Source: Selaginella tamariscina (taxonomy: Eukaryota > Streptophyta > Lycopodiopsida > Selaginellales > Selaginellaceae). From it: a stretch of DNA of 64,000 nucleotides. The notes below the pieces were generated by a model. It had not been told where the DNA came from and ran no database searches. It saw only the letters and a program-made list of their open reading frames with translations. Positions within the stretch are counted from its first letter, which is position 1, and every line of letters starts with the position of its first letter. The position numbers and the translations under genes are program-made. Below are positions 25,366-36,376 of this stretch, one piece after another. Location of the stretch: NCBI GenBank assembly GCA_003024785.1, contig PUQB01000233.1:62001-126000 (forward strand), given 5' to 3'.

Positions 25366-27107
25366 TATATTTCCAGAACAAAAGGCGTGTTCACTCGGAA
25401 GTCCCCAATTATTCAAGGGAAAGGTGGCAGGAGAAAACGAAGAAGTCTTCAATCTCCTCCTACTCCAGATGATGTGGTAACTTCGGAGCAATCGAGTGTG
25501 GTTACTGAGGTTAAACTTCCGAGACGTAAGGGTAGTTTTGTCCGTCAGTCACCTATTCCCAGTAGGGATGGCAGCAGCAGGAAGAAGAGAGGTAGAAAGG
25601 TATACTATATATATATATATATATGTATATATCTGTGTGTGTGTGAGAGATAGAGTGTGTGTTTTATAAATTTATACATATGTGTAAGTATATGTGTGCT
25701 TGTTATTGTTTTAAGCATATACACAATAGTTTCGATGTGATTTATGTTTCCTACGTAATACATCTTCTATTCTAACAACAGTCTTATTTACAGGGATTAG
25801 CACTTTCTGAAGAAGAAATACTGCATCTTGCATTAGATGCAGTCAAAAGAGCAGAAGACGAGTCTTTACGAGCCTCAGAACAAAACGTGGTAGCAGAGGT
25901 TCTGGTTGAAACTCCTACGAATGCTCTGAGTATTAAGCTTGGTGAAGAGGAAAGCATGCTGCTAGAAGTACGGCATGAAGAAACAACTTCTCGAGTGTTG
26001 AAGAAACAGGTAATGTTTGTGTCCAATTTTTATTTCGGACTCCCTAGCATACTTTGCATGTCCCTTATTAAACACTCATCGTATAAATAAGACTAAAAAG
26101 TGTGGGTGGTTGAGAGAGAGAGTATTTTTTGCATGTCCCTTATAGCATATAATAAGACGAGAGAGAGTGAGAAGAGAGAGTCTTTTGTTTATGTGGACAT
26201 GGTAATTCAGGAATGAGTCAATGTATATAATAATATCTCTATTAATAACAAGGAAGTTCTAAGATCATCGCCTATATATATAGAGTAGAAGATGTTTATT
26301 TATATAGATTTGCATGCATATCCTTTTCATGGATGCTTGCGTGTGCACGCTTTGTGTGTTTGTGATGATAAGCCCCATGGAGAGAATATTGTTTTCAAAT
26401 TATTCGGTTTATTATTACAGGAAAATAAAGAACCCATAGAGGTTGCTGAGAAGGGGGAAGTATCAACAGGAAAAGAACAAGGAACTGAAAATGATATTCC
26501 AGAAAAGATAGAGAATATTGTAGAAGGACAGGCGATGGTGCTGCAATCTGAGATCGAAGAAAGAGGTATTTTCGTACATAATACAATAAGAACTCTGCAT
26601 ATAATACTACTTATGTATTTATACACATATGTGTACATACACAGGCACGTAGACATGGCTACACGCATACTCTGTGGGTTGATGTATATGTAATATACTT
26701 ATTTGTATGTATATGTAATATACTTATGTAAAATGACTTTTCGTGAATTTATTTTGCCTTGAAACATCAGGCATTCCTTTCTCATAAATAATACTAATTA
26801 TACTTTAATAGATAACTTACCAATTTACACAATATATATTTATTTAAATTTGTATTTATAACATAAAAACCATAGAACGCAATAGTTTTCTCTGAATACA
26901 CTTTAATATAGAGTTGGATGTTATAGTGGAGTCTGTGGAGACGGACGTGGAGTTCTCAGAGGACGAATCTGTAACCAACAGTGTTGATGAGAGTGACCTA
27001 TCAATTTTGACGCTTCGGAGGTTGAAACGCATTGCAAAATCGAGGGTCTTAGGGGCTATAGCAGGTTGAGAAAGGCAGAACTTATTGAGCTTTTGAAGGA
27101 GTCATAG
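22896..27107 (+). CDS. RHON1: Rho-N domain plastid protein (RHON1/BP-73-like)
   Basis: Arabidopsis RHON1 is a chloroplast RNA-binding protein linked to RNase E processing. Exons: 22896-23043, 23278-23370, 23580-23743, 23935-24023, 24103-24241, 24410-24561, 24735-24848, 25011-25152, 25223-25293, 25377-25599, 25794-26009, 26421-26565, 26912-27107 (about 630 residues). The N-terminus (MAMALGLGFSSPHAV ... RRRKLL) looks like a transit peptide. The middle holds six F-x-[RK]-[KQ]-S-P-I repeats with basic tails, mostly one per exon. An acidic region follows (exons 11-13). The C-terminus LRRLKRIAKSR ... GYSRLRKAELIELLKES is a Rho-N/SAP-like domain. The ATG sits in a good context (AGCCATGGCG). The frame is interrupted three times by 1 bp: at the exon 6/7 junction, near 25045 (CC run), and at 27044-27046 (GGG run) inside the Rho-N domain, giving a premature TGA at 27067 instead of TAG at 27105. 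Confidence 0.82.
24889..24962. repeat. (CT)n(CA)n compound microsatellite in a RHON1 intron
   Basis: CT run followed directly by a CA run, in the intron after the exon ending at 24848. Confidence 0.9.
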
Positions 27108-27109
27108 TA

Positions 27110-27342
27110 TCAAGGTATGTGTGCGCGTGCGTGTGTGTGTGTTTGAGAGAGCGAGAAAGAGAGAGTTTACCTTGTATATATTCTACATATCTTAATACAT
27201 TGGGTTTGGGTATTACGTGATTGATTGTTTTCGTTGACTTAGCTTTAATATTGATTTGTAAACGCTAAACACAATTGTTATTACACGATTTATTTTAAAT
27301 AAATATATTGGATAGTGCTTTCATAAATGTATTGATTCCTTA

Positions 27343-27374
<32 letters not shown>

Positions 27375-27808
27375 ATTGTAGTAAACTGCTATTAGCTAGA
27401 GGGACTAAAGTAATGGATTGACCGCTCTAATGTATGTGTTATGTTAAATGTATATTCTAGATTATATATTCAATTTTTGCAGTTTATTATAAATTTCAAC
27501 GACGGGTATTATGTTTTTCTTTATTGTCTTTATATTCATATCCAGTTAAAGTCATATTGTCTTTTACTTTGTCCTTGAAAAGATTCTTTTTGAGTAATTA
27601 AATTCTTTAAATTAGTAATCATCAATTAATAGTAATTTTATCTAGATATTTTGCAGGACAACGAAGGATACATGCAATGTTCTAGAGGGTGACGTTTCAT
27701 AAGTGCAAGTGATTGTTTTGGAGCTGCGTGTTCAAACACATCACCGTCGATCATAGACTTCGTAGGTAATTTGACTTCTGTTCTTTATTATATCCATTTT
27801 TTTTATAT

Positions 27809-27887
<79 letters not shown>

Positions 27888-28141
27888 TTTATATTGACTC
27901 GTATATGTCCTCTTCGTGTGTTCCATGTTTTATTAACTCGTCTACATCATGGAGTCTTAGTTTTAGTAGAATAGAATCCAGTGATGTGTGCATAGATCCA
28001 CCTTCATTATAATATATTTTATACATGTTAGGCAGTTTGTCCCCGTGAGATTCTGTCAGTATTCTCTAAACTAAATAGTTTGTGCATATGAAACATTATT
28101 TACATAATGTAAATCGATTAATAATGTGTGTAACTGTCGTT
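27110..28141. other. Intergenic between convergent RHON1 and SGP1 genes
   Basis: Holds the 3' flanks of two convergent genes. TG run at 27345-27374. No exon seen. Confidence 0.5.
27812..27884. repeat. (AT)n microsatellite, about 73 bp
   Basis: Uninterrupted AT dinucleotide run between the convergent RHON1-like and SGP1-like genes. Confidence 0.95.
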
Positions 28142-29003
28142 TTAATAATCAACCAGGGGTTCTCCCGGATTGAGGTTCTTCGATATATTACAGGGTAAGT
28201 CAAAAATCCTCGCTAGTACGATCTTGAACACCTTATTTACATTTATCTTGTATGGTATGCTTGTAAACAGTAGCGGTGCACCCATTGCTTGTGCATATAA
28301 CCTTGCCTAACAAAAACAAGTATATATACACATTTGTAGATATGTATATATACACTTCATATGTGCAGTTATGTACATGTGTATATAGCACACTAGTTTA
28401 ATAGATATACACATGTTATGTGTATATATATTTATAATGTTTGGTGCATTGTTTCTCGTGCATATTGATATTGCATTAATGTTTTAATAGCGGGTATGTA
28501 TTCATTTCAGTACGTTGGACTTTACCAACTCTCACCTATATTGATTGAATGATTGATTTCAGTTATACTGTATATATATATATATACACATACAGAGATA
28601 TACGTGTATATACCTGTGTGTGAGTGTGTATATATATACACACATGTATTGACTATGTACCTGCTTAGTTATGAGGGATTTCAGATCGTCCGGCATTTTT
28701 ATGAACTGATCGTACTTGGTACCAACCAGTACAGGGATTGCCACCTATCAGCATAACCTCCGGGTTAGTTTGGTAATTCATATATAATTTATCTATCTCA
28801 CCTTGTTATATTGTCTAACCATCATAAACCACTGCTTCACACTGCCATCCACATACACACATACATTATATATGTGTGTGTGTGTGTGTGTGTGTAATGT
28901 ACCTGTGTAGAGTGGTTCTCCTAGTAAGATCAAACACTATCAAAATTGCTGCTGCATCCTCACACACGGTGGGTGTCATCCATTGAGTGTAGCCTATATA
29001 TAC

Positions 29004-29036
<33 letters not shown>

Positions 29037-29609
29037 CACACACACACACACACACAGAGTGTATATGTATGTCTATAGTGTGTGTTTACCTTCAAGGTCC
29101 CAGATATTTAATGCAATTTTTTGCATTGTGGATATTCAAGAGCTTGTCCATAGAATGTACTCCTATCTCTAAATCTTGATTACTTGTATAATCTCCAATT
29201 ACATAATGCTCCTATGATAATATATATACAGATTAATAGGAATTATATATATATATATATATTATCATACCATGAGACTAGTCTTTCCTGTTTTGGAATC
29301 CCCTACAATCCCGACCTTGACAAGGACCGTATCTTCCCCGTAAGAGACACGGGGACCGTCCGATGGGGGGATGGATTTTGGTACTGGAGTATAGAGAAAC
29401 TCATGATGGATGAGCCTTTGGTACGGGATTGACGGTGAGGATTGGTGTCTGAAGATGGAGATCAACGGTGAATTCCTGCCTATGTTCCTGCGTATCCAAA
29501 CTATACCCCTCCGGAGGGCTGCTGTTATGATATTGAGGGGTGTATTGTTGTGTGGGAATCTTCTTCGAGATACCACTCTCGATCTTCCATCTATCAAGCC
29601 TATATTCAT
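28142..29609 (-). CDS. SGP1: Septum-promoting small GTPase, SGP1/Spg1 type
   Basis: Ras-like GTPase related to fission-yeast Spg1 of the septation network; plant SGP1 is reported to work with MAP4K-alpha kinases. Exons: 29271-29609, 29090-29211, 28903-28993, 28802-28841, 28661-28744, 28142-28306 (stop TAA 28142-28144). After a basic, proline-containing N-terminal extension of about 95 residues comes the P-loop GDSKTGKT (residues 103-110). Then GVHSMDK, IALNIWDLEG (switch II region), CEDAAAILIVFDLTRRTTL, AIPVLVGTKYD (G4 motif as TKxD), ARLYAQAMGAPLLF, INVNKVFKIV, and the family tail NPGEPLVDY. Exon lengths add to 841 nt, not a multiple of three. One base is off around 29117-29131, next to a T6 run in exon 2, and family sequence continues in the shifted frame. 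An ATG upstream of 29609 cannot be excluded. Confidence 0.87.
28881..28895. repeat. TG run at an SGP1 splice donor
   Basis: A TG/CA microsatellite lies within 10 bp of the donor of the exon 28903-28993; a second, (GA)n(CA)n at 29010-29056, fills the next intron. Confidence 0.7.
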
Positions 29610-30340
29610 TGATTTTTATTACCTTCTCATCTATACTGATAATTTGATCATCTATACTATGTGTTGATGATAATTTGATAAGAACTACTTCCTTATTGAG
29701 ATATATAGAGAATAATAACTATTCAGCTCATGTTTGAATTCTTCCTGATGTGAGAGATGCAATAAAAGAGGAAGGTTTTGATTAAGAAGGGATTAATTAA
29801 GATTTTGATAGGAATGTTAATTAAGATTAACGAAAGGGTGACGACGAGACTAGCCGCGTGGTGCGTGAAAAATGGGAAGTTCCGTCAGAAGTGTTGGCCG
29901 GCCCACGGGCGTATCAGGAGAATATTCAGTCAAATGGATGAATATGCCCGTCCAAGCTTATTACAATATTATGAATATTTAATTTAAAACTTGATGCAGC
30001 TCAAATAAATTTATTTTTTAAAATATTATAAAATTTAATATAGATTTAAAATTTATCCAAAATACAAAATAGTTAATTATTATAAATTAGTTATTTTATT
30101 TCATTTTATTTCATTATAATTTTCTATATATATAGATAGTTATTTCATTTTAAATTTCAACATAATTAAATTAATAATGAAAAGAATATTATCATTAGAG
30201 TGACCGATATTGGAATTTTTTAAATAAGAACTGTAAGATAATTTTCTTTCATTTTTAATTATTTTTAATTTCTTGTTTTTGTTTACGATGGTTAAAATCT
30301 TAAATGTTAATATTAAATTTAAAATTATTTTTGAAATTTT
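29610..30340. other. SGP1 upstream region and AT-rich spacer
   Basis: Contains the presumed SGP1 promoter. A locally GC-rich block (about 29835-29945) stands out from the AT-rich surroundings. No ORF recognised. Confidence 0.4.
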
Positions 30341-30344
30341 TTTT

Positions 30345-30815
30345 AAAAATTATATTTATACCCTTAAAATTTATTATATTTACATATATACTCTTAGAAG
30401 TTTTATATTTTCATATATATATACTCTTTTGAAAAATTTCAGTTTTAATATTTTAATTTTTAAAATAACAATATTAGTTAAAAATATATTTTCAATTCAT
30501 AATACATTGCAAATGAAATAATTAAAGTTTATCAAGTGTTAAATGTTAAAAAATTATTATAATAAAAAATAAATATTTTTAAGAATAATTATATTATATT
30601 GTGTATATATGTTTAGTAGGTTGTATTTTGAACTTAAATATAATAAAATACAAATTAATTATAAATTTTTATTATGTTTTTTAATTTTAATTTTAAAATT
30701 TATAAAATTTTAAATTAAAATTTCAAGGATATATTGTAAATATAAAACTTATAGGAGATATATATGTAAATATGATAAATTTCAAGAGTATAAATGTACG
30801 TGTCTGTTCTAGTTT
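30345..30815. mobile_element. MITE-like foldback, copy A
   Basis: The left end (30345-30405) is the reverse complement, with some mismatches, of the right end (30755-30815). Both contain ATTTACATATATA and AGTTTTATATT words. The AT-rich interior has no coding capacity. The interior around 30530-30690 matches copy B colinearly, so this is a dispersed element and not a chance palindrome. Confidence 0.6.
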
Positions 30816-31139
30816 AAATTCGTTTTTGTTTTAACATATACAGGCAGGTACACACGCACACACACTGTTTGTGTGGTTGAATGTTGACCGTATTGGTCAA
30901 GTGGTCAAAATTTTAGGGCTATTATACACTATGACAATTTAAACCTGTTGTTTATCTGGAGTGAGTGTTTACACGTTTACACGTGTCATTAAACCGCCCT
31001 CCTATGTCTTCAATCTCATACACAATATACACTCACGCACCACAACACACACATCATCAAATATATACATACATACTTTGAAGAAAAGTTATAAGGTCAG
31101 GATTTAAAATTTTTAAATTATTACACTGTGGGCATGGAA

Positions 31140-31275
31140 GATTTAAAATGTTTAAATTATTACAATGTGGGAGGGCCTGGGTTCGAAACCCATTTCTGAC
31201 TTAAGATTTAAAGTTTTTAAATTATTACAGTGTTATGCCCCTTAAACTTGCTCTAAGCTATTAATTAATATACCA
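31140..31275. repeat. Dispersed repeat with an ATTTAAA..TTTTTAAATTATTACA word
   Basis: Three partial copies of TTTAAATTATTACA occur between 31115 and 31235. The end, CCTTAAACTTGCTCTAAGCTA, recurs with few changes at about 60763-60783, pointing to a dispersed repeat 3' end. Confidence 0.4.
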
Positions 31276-31552
31276 ATGTCGATATGTTTAATAAATGGGT
31301 ATGTCATTATTATGTAGCCACATTGTTTATTATTAATAGTATTCAAAACATATGTATGTGATTATGGGTTAATGATATATATAATATTTATATTTAAATA
31401 AATCATATTATTAATTTAAAATTATAGATTATAATTTTAATTTTATTTTAGAATTAATACTAAGATTTCATGTTCAAATGTAAATCTCATAGCTAATTTG
31501 AATATTAAAATTATAAAATGAATTATTTATGTTGTTGTATTATCCATATTAT

Positions 31553-31790
31553 GCAAAGTTGTAACAAATTACTTAAATCTATGTGAATTGATTTTTCTTA
31601 CTAAAATACTTGCAATGTCATAACAAATTACTTAAACCTATATTGATTATTTTTTCTTAATAAAATACATGTAATGCCATAACAAATTACTTAAACCTAT
31701 ATCGGATTAATTTATTAATAAAATACCTACAATTAGTAAGGAATTACTTGAACTTATGTCAATTGTATATTTTAATTTCTTTGATTAATA
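31553..31790. repeat. Tandem repeat, about 62-bp unit, about 4 copies
   Basis: Units share AACAAATTACTTAAACCTATAT, a variable middle, and TTAATAAAATAC. The copies diverge from each other. Confidence 0.7.
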
Positions 31791-32219
31791 AACCACCAAA
31801 GTTACAAAACATAACAATTTTTTAAAATATGTACATATTTATTTTTAAATTTTATAAGAAAATTATTTTATCTTTACAGAAAGCAAATGTTAATACGTCA
31901 ACGAACACTCATATACATATAAATTTCATTAATGAAGTTACTATATTGATGATTTTATTTATATATAATAATGTTTATAGTACTTTATCTTTTATAAATA
32001 CTCTTAAACAATGGTTTGTCATTGATTTTAAAAGTGTTACAAGAGTTGACTAAGAATTAAACAAGTACTTACATATTAATATCATTATTAAAATAAAATA
32101 TTGAAGGTTATAATTTTTAAATATGTTAACTTTAGTTATAAAAATTAGAATTAAGATTTATAACCTTTTCTTAAAAATATTGTTTGAATATGATGTAAAG
32201 CTGTAAAGTAAATTAGCAT

Positions 32220-32700
32220 TATATACATTTATATTTATGAAATTTATCATATTTACATAATATTCCTAAAAGTTTTATATTACATATATAACTTTTTAAA
32301 ATTATAAATTTACATATATACTCTTGAAAAACTTTAATCGTAACATTTTGACTTTTAAAATATATATTAACTAGTACACATACACACACGTATTAAATTG
32401 CAAATGAAATAATTAAGTGTTAAATGTCAAAAAGTTGCCATAGTAAAAAATGAAAATATTTTTCAAAATAGTTATATTATATTGTAATATATATGTTTAA
32501 TAGGTTGTATTTGGACATAAATATAATAAAATACAAATTAATTATAAATTTTTATTAATTTTTAAAAAATATTTTTTTTTAATTTTAAAATATATGAAGT
32601 TTTAAATTGAAGTTTCAAGGGTATATATGTAAATATAAAACTTTTGGGGGCTATATATATAAATATGATAAATTGAGGGATATAAATGTAATTGTCCCTT
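32220..32700. mobile_element. MITE-like foldback, copy B
   Basis: Same structure and orientation as copy A: ends are inverted (32225-32330 against 32620-32695) and the interior (32400-32560) is colinear with 30525-30685, sharing AATAGGTTGTATTT and AAATACAAATTAATTATAAA. Confidence 0.6.
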
Positions 32701-33980
32701 TAATTTATCACGTGTTAAGGACTCAAGTATACACTTAAATGTTGTTTTATCTTTTTTATAAGAAGAGTTTATTGAGTTCAAATACAATAATAACTTTCTT
32801 ATGATATATAAATTTCAAATTAGTTAATTTTTTATATTTAATTAGTTTATAAAATATATATCAACTTTATATATTATAATGTCCTAGGCTTAAATTTATT
32901 TTTGAAATTGAAAGAGTAAAGAGATTAATATAGTTCTTTAAGTAATTACAATTAATCAATTTGATTTAAAAACATTTGGAAACATCATGATATACTTCTG
33001 TGATTGTGTATGTGTGCATGTGCATTCATATATTTCCTTGTTGATATTATGTTTGTTTGCAAGGATTACATAAAAGACTGACATCACAATCTTATAATTT
33101 AGTTTATATAAGATATAAATACTTAAATAAAAAAATAATTATGTTAAACAAAGATTAGTAAAGTAACTGTATAACATAATTATTAATAAGTGATTAATTA
33201 AGAAGTGTAATCTTAGTTAAATATACATTGTTAGTAAGTAACTAGAAAAACTACATTTACATACTTTTTGATCTAATTATATTGTTTATAACACAGTTTC
33301 TTACAAATATATTATACAGTAGTGTAGACTTTATTAATGATATGTTAATTTATGAATTAAGTTTATAGAACAATTGTATATATAATATCAGATTCTATAC
33401 AAACCTCCAAAATTCTATGCACATGCAACACAGCTATATGACTTTTCCCAAGTTTAAGTAATATATTATTATAAATATATTAAAGTTGCATATGTTACAT
33501 ATAATATGTTAATAACTTTATAATGTATTAGGATAGTCATATTATGTTATAATAACTATATTATATATTAAGGTATGCATCATATATGCTAGTTACATTA
33601 TCTATTGATATAATACATTATAAGTCCAATAAGTCCAGTATTTATATTAACATATAGCTGCATCCTACATGCATTAATATTAACATATTATAATTCTAGC
33701 AGTTATAATGTTAATATAGTTTTAGTACTTAAAGCATATGCACTTATATTAATATGTTGTGAATTATTACAGCTGAAGTAGTTATATTAACATAGGCTAC
33801 AATGATATGTTATGCTCCAATAGTTAATATGGAACTATACATAGAACCATACATTATAATAATAATACAGTAATATAGTTATACAATTACAATTGTATTA
33901 ATGAGTAATTAACCATTAGCAGTTGTATGTTAATATATAAATACTATATTATAATTGCTGCATACAACTGCAATAATAAT
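32701..33980. other. AT-rich intergenic DNA
   Basis: No ORF or exon signal. The stretch 33450-33970 is dense in TTAATATA/TATAATGT-like words that recur irregularly. Confidence 0.5.
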
Positions 33981-33982
33981 AC

Positions 33983-34721
33983 TTGTATAATATATTCATG
34001 CTTTTGAGTCAGTTTTTTCTCTTTGTGTGTGTGTGTGTGTGTATTTATACATGTATGCATTGGATACTGCATATAGGAGAGATTAGGCAACACTTATGCC
34101 ATGGTTTTTGGCAAGAGAAGTTTAGATACAAAAGAGGGTTGATCAATTTGCAGCCATTTCTAGACGATAGCCCCAAGTGCACATTGGTATGCGGAGACAA
34201 AGTATGAGACTGAGTTTGTGGATGGAGGTGAGACAAGGCATGTCAAGGGCATAGAGAATGTGAGCGGTTTTCTTTTGTTGGCTTCAACAAGTTTTAGTGC
34301 AATAGTTGTGCATCCATACCAAAGCAACATGACTTCCACATGCAAGTTTTTAGGTAGATAGATGCTTTGCCCAGAGGTAGCAGGACAACAACAAGTATTT
34401 TAACATCAAATGAGAGACTTCAAATGGCCAAGACCACATAGGCAATTGAAGGAGCTTTGGTACATGAAAAGCATGTTGTTAGTGTTGCAAACCAGAAACA
34501 AAAGCTTTAGAGAACACCAGTTTGAGGCTAAGAGACGATGTGACATACATACATTTTATAAACATGTGATTCAAGCTCATGATAAGATGGGCTATCACGT
34601 CATAGCAAGGTGTAAGGTGGAGCTGCTAGCAAAGGTATATTTATCAATGCCTCAACTCTGTCATGGGGCGCTATGTGTAGAACACATCTCTTTGGTGGGG
34701 TTAGGGCATGAGCATGTATAA
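33983..34721 (+). other. Unrecognised ORF fragments, probably TE-derived
   Basis: Two open stretches (33983-34207 and 34410-34721) have more balanced base composition than their surroundings. The second reads as a basic protein segment (PRPHRQLKELWYMKS, KMGYHVIARCKVELLAK). The first is ungrounded. I recognise no family. The 3' part overlaps an inverted repeat and the edge of dispersed repeat family A, so an old transposon remnant is likely. Confidence 0.3.
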
Positions 34722-35101
34722 GTCTCTTGAGGTAGGATCTTAAAGTCTACTCGAGTTATCCTCTAAGGTTCGGAGGGTAATCATTCTAGGCATACCTATT
34801 TGGACATCTAAGTTGGACTTTCAAAGTTGTCTTGAAAAACTTAACATTGCTTACATAGGGTGTTGACGCCAAAAGACCACTTAATAACCATGTGTTGTCA
34901 TGTGTTAGCCCTTCAGGTTAAAACTCTAACAAACACTACAAAAGCCTATCTATACATCATTTTTATAACACCATCATTTAGCCTCTTTATCATTGTCTTG
35001 TCCTCTGAAATCTCACAAGGAATAGACCTAGGAACCAAAGTTAACAATTCCATCTTCTTTAAATATACCTTTGCTAGCAGCTCCACCTTACACCTTGCTA
35101 T
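34602..35101. repeat. Perfect 42-bp inverted repeat with 416-bp loop
   Basis: 34602-34643 is the exact reverse complement of 35060-35101. A direct word GGGCTATCACGTCATAG also flanks the arms (34588-34605 and 35119-35136). Confidence 0.8.
34690..34935 (-). repeat. Dispersed repeat family A, inverted fragment
   Basis: Reverse-complement match to 51010-51290 (for example the reverse of GACTACCCTCCGAACC), adjoining a forward-oriented family A copy. Confidence 0.65.
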
Positions 35102-35109
35102 CATTGCTT

Positions 35110-35722
35110 CCTAAGATGTGGGCTATCACGTCATAGCCCTTGGATTCAAGAGTTACACCATATGCCATGAACGTGGCTTTCAAATACCAACTCCAGAAAC
35201 TCCTTTGTGAACCCACATGAACTTGATAAAGAAAACCTATTAGTCAAGATCCCATGCCCACAGTTGGATAAGAGCACGGATGTGCCCTACCTAGTTATGA
35301 GTGTTACTATTAGCTTGATGTGAAGGAGGAGGCTAGAGACATGTCTCAACTTTTTAACCTTTGGAACGTGTAATCTAACAAGACCTTCCATGTATGGATT
35401 TGCCAATGTTAAGGGTAGGCTACCCCCGAAGGTGGATGTGTAAACCTATTGTTTAAAAGTTAAGGCGATACACTAGAAGGTGTGCCTTGATGACACAAAC
35501 TAGAACTTGCATCGGTAAAGAGTAACGAGCTCAATCATGAACCCAAGAACCCTTAGTACATGTACTACTTAATATATGTGATAAAGCCCCTCCTTATTTT
35601 CCTATTTTGCAAAGTGGATTAGCACAGAATATCATTTCCAATGGGAATATACTTGGTGAGTTTAATTTAATGACTCATCAATAACCTAAGGGGTTTAGGG
35701 CAACCCTAGGGGTGTTTCTACC
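35110..35722 (+). repeat. Dispersed repeat family A, left part, split by retroelement 1
   Basis: Colinear with 51811-52400 (shared words GATGTGGGCTATCA, CCATGAACGTGGCT, GTGCCCTACCTAGTTATGAG). It resumes at 42113-42268 after element 1 and at 48395-48510 after element 2, so both elements inserted into one pre-existing copy. Confidence 0.75.
35718..35722. repeat. Target-site duplication CTACC, left
   Basis: CTACC lies directly outside both LTRs of element 1 (here and at 42108-42112). Confidence 0.9.
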
Positions 35723-36356
35723 TGTCAAGCCACGATCCAGGAAACAGGAAGAGAGCAGGATTCCAAGGACATGAAGGCTTGACTCAGGAACAGGACCGAG
35801 AGCAGGACAGGAACCAGGAATAGGAACAGGACGGATCTAGGAGAGTAGGACAGGATTAGGATAGGATCCGGGAGCAAGACAGGAAAGCACAGGATAGGAT
35901 CCGGGAGCAAAACAGGAACAGGACAGGATCCCGGAGCAGGACAGGATCCAGGAACAGGACAGGAAATAGGAGCGAGACAGGAACAGGACAGGAAACAAGA
36001 CAAGACAAGATTGATCGTAGTAAGACTGGTGTTGATAGTAACTGATTGTACAACAATTAGGTCGGAGCTTTTATGCTCACAACTCCAAGAGCTAATCTAG
36101 GCATGCATGCAAAAGTGGTTGCATGCATGCAAAAGTGATTGCATGCATGCAGAGGCTAAGATGAGTCCACATGTCCCTTATCCTCTAGGCATATCCTGTA
36201 GGAATATCCTGCAACCGAATCCTGTGTCCGGAATCCTGGTAGGAGTATCCTGTAGGAAAATCCTGCAACCCATATCCTGTATCCGGAATCCTGTAGGAAA
36301 GTCCTGCAACCCATGTCCTGTATCCGGAATCCTGTATTCTGTATCGGGTCGTGACA
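35723..36356 (-). repeat. 3' LTR of copy 1 (634 bp)
   Basis: Begins TGTCAAGCC and ends GTCGTGACA on the plus strand, near-identical to 41477-42107. The part at 35740-35990 is an array of CAGGA-type words; three CATGCATGCA words lie at 36104-36153. Confidence 0.95.
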
Positions 36357-36376
36357 GCACCTCCTCCCTAAAGACG
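36357..36376 (-). other. Polypurine tract of copy 1
   Basis: The minus strand reads AGGGAGGAGGTGC directly before the 3' LTR, the priming site for plus-strand DNA. The same tract sits at 47814-47826 in copy 2. Confidence 0.7.

Noticed and set aside
31185..31197. Perfect tRNA B-box-like GGGTTCGAAACCC, possible tRNA or SINE
   Set aside because: No A-box or cloverleaf upstream; flanks are AT-rich repeats. A single 11-13 bp motif is not enough.
33983..34721. Host gene from two ORFs
   Set aside because: No known domain, no splice links, and overlap with repeat edges; kept only as unrecognised fragments.
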